10,603 bases of DNA from Melioribacteraceae bacterium. Lineage in GTDB: Bacteria > Bacteroidota > Ignavibacteria > Ignavibacteriales > Melioribacteraceae. A program made the translations under genes and the position numbers. The notes under the pieces are model-generated. The model had not been told where the DNA came from and searched no databases. It saw only the letters and a list, made by a program, of their open reading frames with translations. Below are positions 7,523-10,603 of this stretch, in pieces; position 1 is the first letter of the stretch; the number at the start of each line of letters is the position of its first letter. Location: the NCBI GenBank assembly GCA_027858595.1, contig JAQICK010000252.1, positions 1 through 10,603 on the forward strand, read 5' to 3'.

Positions 7523-7606
7523 TCGGCAACCAAAAATAGTAAATAAAAACTAATTCGACATATAAGTTACTCTTACTAATCATAAAATTGCAAGATAATA
7601 TTCGCC

Positions 7607-7627
7607 TTCCTTTAGCTTAAAAAGGAA
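7607..7627. repeat. Short inverted repeat upstream of the nuclease gene
   Basis: TTCCTTT (7607-7613) and AAAGGAA (7621-7627) form a 7 bp stem with a 7-base loop in the divergent gap between the membrane-protein gene and the nuclease gene. It could be a leader hairpin or operator, or chance in AT-rich DNA. I found no convincing promoter for either direction in 7523-7696. Confidence 0.25.
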
Positions 7628-7696
7628 ATATTTACAAGTAATTATATTAAATTGAAACTTAAAAAAATATTTATTAAAAATTCAAAAGTTGGGAAA

Positions 7697-9487
7697 ATGA
7701 AACAATTCAATTTAATAATTCTAATATTGATTTCACTGATGAACTATAATTTGTTCTCGCAAGAACATAGAATATTACTTGATGAAATATACTCTGACTG
7801 GGATAATATTTCTAGTGTTTCCGATACCAACGATGCTACATCTGGCATTGATTTGTTATCACTTAAAGCTACAAATTACAATGACTTCCTATTTCTTCTA
7901 CTTGAAATGAATTCTGAAATAAATTTGCAAGATGTGAATTCGCTTACTCTATATATTGATTCGGATAATAATTCTTCTACAGGATATTCTACCAATGGAA
8001 TTGGTGCAGAGTTGGAATATGAATTTGGTGAACGTGGGGGTAAATTTTATTACGATAATACTTCAACTTATATTTCCCATGAAGATATTGGATTAGTAAC
8101 AATACCAACTGTAACTTCTGATATTTTTGAAATTAATATTAATCTAAATTCCATAATCTATGGACGTACTCTATTTCCATATTCCACGATGAAAATTATT
8201 GTAAAAAATAATATTACAAATGGGGACATAATTCCGAACGAAAGTGGCGGATATGAATATAGTCTTGAACAATATTTGCCACAGCTCGAAGTAAATTATT
8301 CAATCAAAAAATTGTATGAAAGCGATTTAAGAATTGTGTCCTACAATGTTGAAAGAGACCAACTTTTTGATTCGGATAAAAAAGAAGCACATCGTAGGAT
8401 ATTTCAGGCAATTGACCCTGATATAATAGGCTTTCAAGAAATTTACGACCACACGGCCCAACAAACTGCTGATTTGATTGAGGAATTTCTACCTTCAGCT
8501 GTTGGTGAAGCGTGGTATTCCTCTAAAGTTACAGCAGATATTGATAGACCTGATATAATTACTGTAAGCAGATCTCCTATTTCAAAAAGTTTTGCAATTG
8601 ATAACAACACAGCTTTTGTAATCGATTTGCAAGACCATCAAAAAGAATTACTTTTTGTTAATGCCCACACGCCTTGTTGTGCAAATAATGATTCTCGTCA
8701 AAAAGAGATTGACAATTTTATGGCATTCATTAGAGATGCAAAGGAAGATGGTGGAGTTTTAACAATGGAGCAAAGCTCCCCTATTGTAATTGTTGGTGAT
8801 ATGAACCTTGTTGGATACAAACAACAACAGACTACTTTAATAAATGGCGAAATTGTTAATAACAATATTTACGGTAATTCATTTTTACCTGATTGGGATA
8901 GCACTTATTTTGCAGATTCAAAACCAGTTACGACTAATAGTCCCTCTACATTTACTTGGTACGATGAAGGTAATTCTTTTAGTCCAGGAAGATTAGATTA
9001 TGTTGTTTATTCAAATTCTGTGATGACTGCAGTAAATAGTTATGTCCTATTTACAAATGCTTTACCAGAAGATAGTTTGATTATTTATAATTTACAAAGC
9101 AGTGATGTTACATCAGTTGCAGATCATCTTCCAGTTGTTGTGGATTTTGAATTTTCACCAGAAGTCTCTGTTTCTGATAATTCAAAAATGGATTACGAAT
9201 TTTCTCTTTCGCAAAATTATCCAAATCCGTTTAATCCATCAACGACAATAAAATATTCAATCCCAATAAACGTAAATAGTGAATCGGCTGCAATTAGTTT
9301 AGTTGTTTACAACATGCTCGGGCAAGTAGTTGCTACATTAGTAACTCAAAATCAAATGGCAGGAAATTATGAAGTGAAATTTGATGCAAGTAATTTAACT
9401 TCAGGAATTTATTTTTATCAACTAACTTCTTCTTCAACTGGTTTAGCAACCTTTGCAGCGGCAAAGAAATTACTACTTCTGAAATAG
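7697..9487 (+). CDS. T9SS-exported endonuclease/exonuclease/phosphatase-fold enzyme, 596 aa
   Basis: The parts, in order, are a signal peptide (MKQFNLIILILISLM, ending near LFSQ, residue 22), a beta-rich domain (about 25-195) resembling CBM9/DOMON-like sandwiches, an EEP catalytic domain (about 210-487), and a T9SS type A sorting domain (about 503-596). EEP landmarks are SYNVE (Asn217), GFQEI (Glu248), NAHTPCC (His324), VGDMNL (Asp368, Asn370), GRLDYV (Asp434) and VADHLPVVV (Asp476, His477). These match the Mg-dependent phosphoesterase site of the DNase I/sphingomyelinase fold, so it should be active. The substrate could be nucleic acid, a phospholipid or another phosphoester. The tail contains NYPNPFNPSTTIKYSIP and GIYFYQL, so export across the outer membrane with surface attachment or release is expected. 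I chose ATG 7697 (GGG just upstream) over an in-frame TTG at 7652, because it gives a clean signal peptide; neither has an ideal ribosome site. The YcjF-like gene follows after 10 bp. Confidence 0.9.
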   Translation: MKQFNLIILILISLMNYNLFSQEHRILLDEIYSDWDNISSVSDTNDATSGIDLLSLKATNYNDFLFLLLEMNSEINLQDVNSLTLYIDSDNNSSTGYSTNGIGAELEYEFGERGGKFYYDNTSTYISHEDIGLVTIPTVTSDIFEININLNSIIYGRTLFPYSTMKIIVKNNITNGDIIPNESGGYEYSLEQYLPQLEVNYSIKKLYESDLRIVSYNVERDQLFDSDKKEAHRRIFQAIDPDIIGFQEIYDHTAQQTADLIEEFLPSAVGEAWYSSKVTADIDRPDIITVSRSPISKSFAIDNNTAFVIDLQDHQKELLFVNAHTPCCANNDSRQKEIDNFMAFIRDAKEDGGVLTMEQSSPIVIVGDMNLVGYKQQQTTLINGEIVNNNIYGNSFLPDWDSTYFADSKPVTTNSPSTFTWYDEGNSFSPGRLDYVVYSNSVMTAVNSYVLFTNALPEDSLIIYNLQSSDVTSVADHLPVVVDFEFSPEVSVSDNSKMDYEFSLSQNYPNPFNPSTTIKYSIPINVNSESAAISLVVYNMLGQVVATLVTQNQMAGNYEVKFDASNLTSGIYFYQLTSSSTGLATFAAAKKLLLLK

Positions 9488-9497
9488 AGATGTTAAA

Positions 9498-10490
9498 ATG
9501 AAAACAATAAAAAAGTTCATCATATTTTTCTCAGTGATATTCCTATATTTTATTTTTAGGGAAATGATTTTCCTTTGGACTTCACTTGAATCTGTAAATA
9601 TCTTTTTGGCTTATTCAGTATTCACGGCAATACTTTTATTCTTATTCTATTTTGCAATTTTACCAATAGTAAAAATTGTAAGACTTCCTTCTAATCTTGG
9701 CCCAACAAAAGTTCAATCGGAAGTTGAAACGCTTCGAGAGAAAAGGATAGAACAGTTTGCTAAAAATCCGTTTTTAGTAAAATCTAAAATTGACGTTCTT
9801 TCCCTTCAAAAAAATGATGAAAGCTATCAAATAATTATTTCTACTCTTGACAAAGAAAGTTACGCTATAAGAAAATCATATGTGAATAGGCTTTTCTATA
9901 GCACAAGTGTTTCGCAAAATGGTTTTATCGATTCAGTCATGATTCTTTCTGCATCGGTCAATTTGGTAAAAGAGATTTTTGTTTTATACAACGGAAGGGT
10001 TAGCACAATTGAACTTTTAATTATTGCAAAAAAAGTTTATTATTCAATTATCATTGGTGGAACGGAGGGTGTGGAATATGTTACTAATGAAATTTTTTCT
10101 AAGCTTGCCACCGAAACTATTAAGTCAATTCCATTTATAGATAAAATTGTAACTTCACTTGTTGATGGGTTTGTAAATGCTGCTTTATTAACTAGGGTTT
10201 CTTTGATTACTGAAAATTATTGTAAAACACTCTACATTGAGAAAGATAGAGATTTATATCCTTCCTCAATTTTTATTGCTACGACTGCTAAAGATTTAAC
10301 TTCTGAAGTTATTAAACAAGTTAACTCAAATATTCTGCAAATTGCTAAAGATAAATCTGGCGATATTCTTAAACGTGTTTTTAATCCAGTTGCTTACGTT
10401 CTTGACAAGTCTTATTCCACAATTATGGATTTTTCATTTAGCAAAAGCAGTAATACATTTTTTGATAAAATTTCATTTTGGAAAAGATAG
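9498..10490 (+). CDS. YcjF/UPF0283-like (DUF697) membrane protein, 330 aa
   Basis: Two N-terminal membrane helices (about 7-25 and 35-60) are followed by a short charged stretch and a long C-terminal domain. That domain resembles DUF697/YcjF: RLFYSTSVSQNGFIDSVMIL, then NLVKEIFVLYNGRVST, then IIGGTEGVEYV, and finally DGFVNAALLTRVSLITENYCKTLY. The same order is known in YcjF: a VS..G..D segment, RxLYGxRP-like, a GxxE turn, and GxxNALLTxRxG..A...CRP. YcjF-type proteins are inner-membrane proteins of unclear function, usually encoded beside the GTPase-like YcjX; no such gene is visible here. The start is ATG 9498, 10 bp after the nuclease stop with a weak AGAGA site, so co-transcription is likely. 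The last 50 residues are not recognisable. The family call rests on remembered motif order, not an alignment, so it is moderate. Confidence 0.75.
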   Translation: MKTIKKFIIFFSVIFLYFIFREMIFLWTSLESVNIFLAYSVFTAILLFLFYFAILPIVKIVRLPSNLGPTKVQSEVETLREKRIEQFAKNPFLVKSKIDVLSLQKNDESYQIIISTLDKESYAIRKSYVNRLFYSTSVSQNGFIDSVMILSASVNLVKEIFVLYNGRVSTIELLIIAKKVYYSIIIGGTEGVEYVTNEIFSKLATETIKSIPFIDKIVTSLVDGFVNAALLTRVSLITENYCKTLYIEKDRDLYPSSIFIATTAKDLTSEVIKQVNSNILQIAKDKSGDILKRVFNPVAYVLDKSYSTIMDFSFSKSSNTFFDKISFWKR

Positions 10491-10535
10491 GTGTGTTAGT
10501 ATTAACGTAAATCTAAGGATTCTTTCTAATTGATA

Positions 10536-10561
10536 TAAAAAGGCGTCTGCAAGCAGACGCC
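10536..10561 (-). terminator. GC-rich hairpin with T-tract on the minus strand
   Basis: GGCGTCTG (10542-10549) and CAGACGCC (10554-10561) form a perfect 8 bp stem around a 4-base loop. Five A residues precede it on the plus strand (10537-10541), so on the minus strand the stem is followed by TTTTTATATC, a standard intrinsic terminator. On the plus strand only ATGTTCTCT follows, a weaker tail. The most likely reading is a terminator for a minus-strand gene to the right of the window that also stops transcription leaving the YcjF-like gene. Confidence 0.8.
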
Positions 10562-10603
10562 ATGTTCTCTAGAAGGAGAAAGAAAACAACCACTACTTAA
10601 GTA

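Noticed and set aside
7652..7696. Upstream TTG start for the exported nuclease
   Set aside because: It would put 15 very basic residues before the signal peptide, and its nearest purine-rich site is too far upstream. ATG 7697 gives a normal signal peptide.
10342..10533. 63-codon open frame overlapping the end of the YcjF-like gene
   Set aside because: It is almost entirely within the YcjF-like gene in another frame and lacks a ribosome site or family match.
10573..10578. AAGGAG ribosome-site-like sequence on the plus strand
   Set aside because: No plus-strand start codon follows within the remaining 25 bases, and the site is too far from anything beyond the edge.
1..10603. CRISPR array, tRNA, rRNA, insertion sequence or defence system
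   Set aside because: No regularly spaced direct repeats, cloverleaf-like sequence, transposase, Cas or toxin-antitoxin-like genes were seen on either strand. Almost all the sequence is explained by the listed genes.

Overview
The window is AT-rich and carries compactly spaced genes on both strands. It looks like chromosomal DNA from a member of the Bacteroidota/Chlorobiota/Ignavibacteriota group, most likely an Ignavibacteria-type organism. The best evidence is the C-terminal tail of the secreted nuclease (motif NYPNPFNPSTTIKYSIP, then a GIYFYQL strand and a lysine-ending tail). This is the type A sorting domain of the type IX secretion system (T9SS), and this NYPNPFNP form is especially common in Ignavibacteria and relatives. 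No rRNA, tRNA, insertion sequence, phage gene or CRISPR array was found.

Layout, left to right. (1) The 3' part of a calcineurin-like metallophosphoesterase gene (+), cut by the left edge. (2) A small YciI-family gene (-), convergent with it. (3) A divergent intergenic region of 169 bp with weak promoter-like motifs facing both ways. (4) A protein with an unknown N-terminal part, a Tyr-Glu-Lys-rich linker and a C-terminal J domain (+). (5) A pyrimidine-rich 236 bp gap, then a POT/PTR2-type major facilitator transporter (+). (6) A perfect 14 bp hairpin between convergent genes. (7) A two-gene minus-strand unit: an unrecognised membrane protein followed 20 bp later by a large signal-peptide-bearing subtilase of the tripeptidyl-peptidase II type. 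(8) A divergent gap of about 130-170 bp. (9) A two-gene plus-strand unit: a T9SS-exported endonuclease/exonuclease/phosphatase-fold enzyme, and 10 bp later a membrane protein resembling YcjF/UPF0283 (DUF697). (10) A GC-rich hairpin whose T-tract lies on the minus strand, suggesting that an unseen gene to the right converges on this window.

Taken together, the secreted TPP II-like peptidase, the peptide-type transporter and the exported nuclease/phosphatase would suit a heterotroph that breaks down external protein and nucleic acid or phosphoester material and imports the products. This is inference from gene content; only the two tight pairs (7 and 9) look like real operons. The window reads mostly as ordinary chromosome. 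The items most worth following up are the exported TPP II-like peptidase with its unknown membrane partner, the J-domain protein with the repeat linker, and the YcjF-like protein without its usual YcjX partner.
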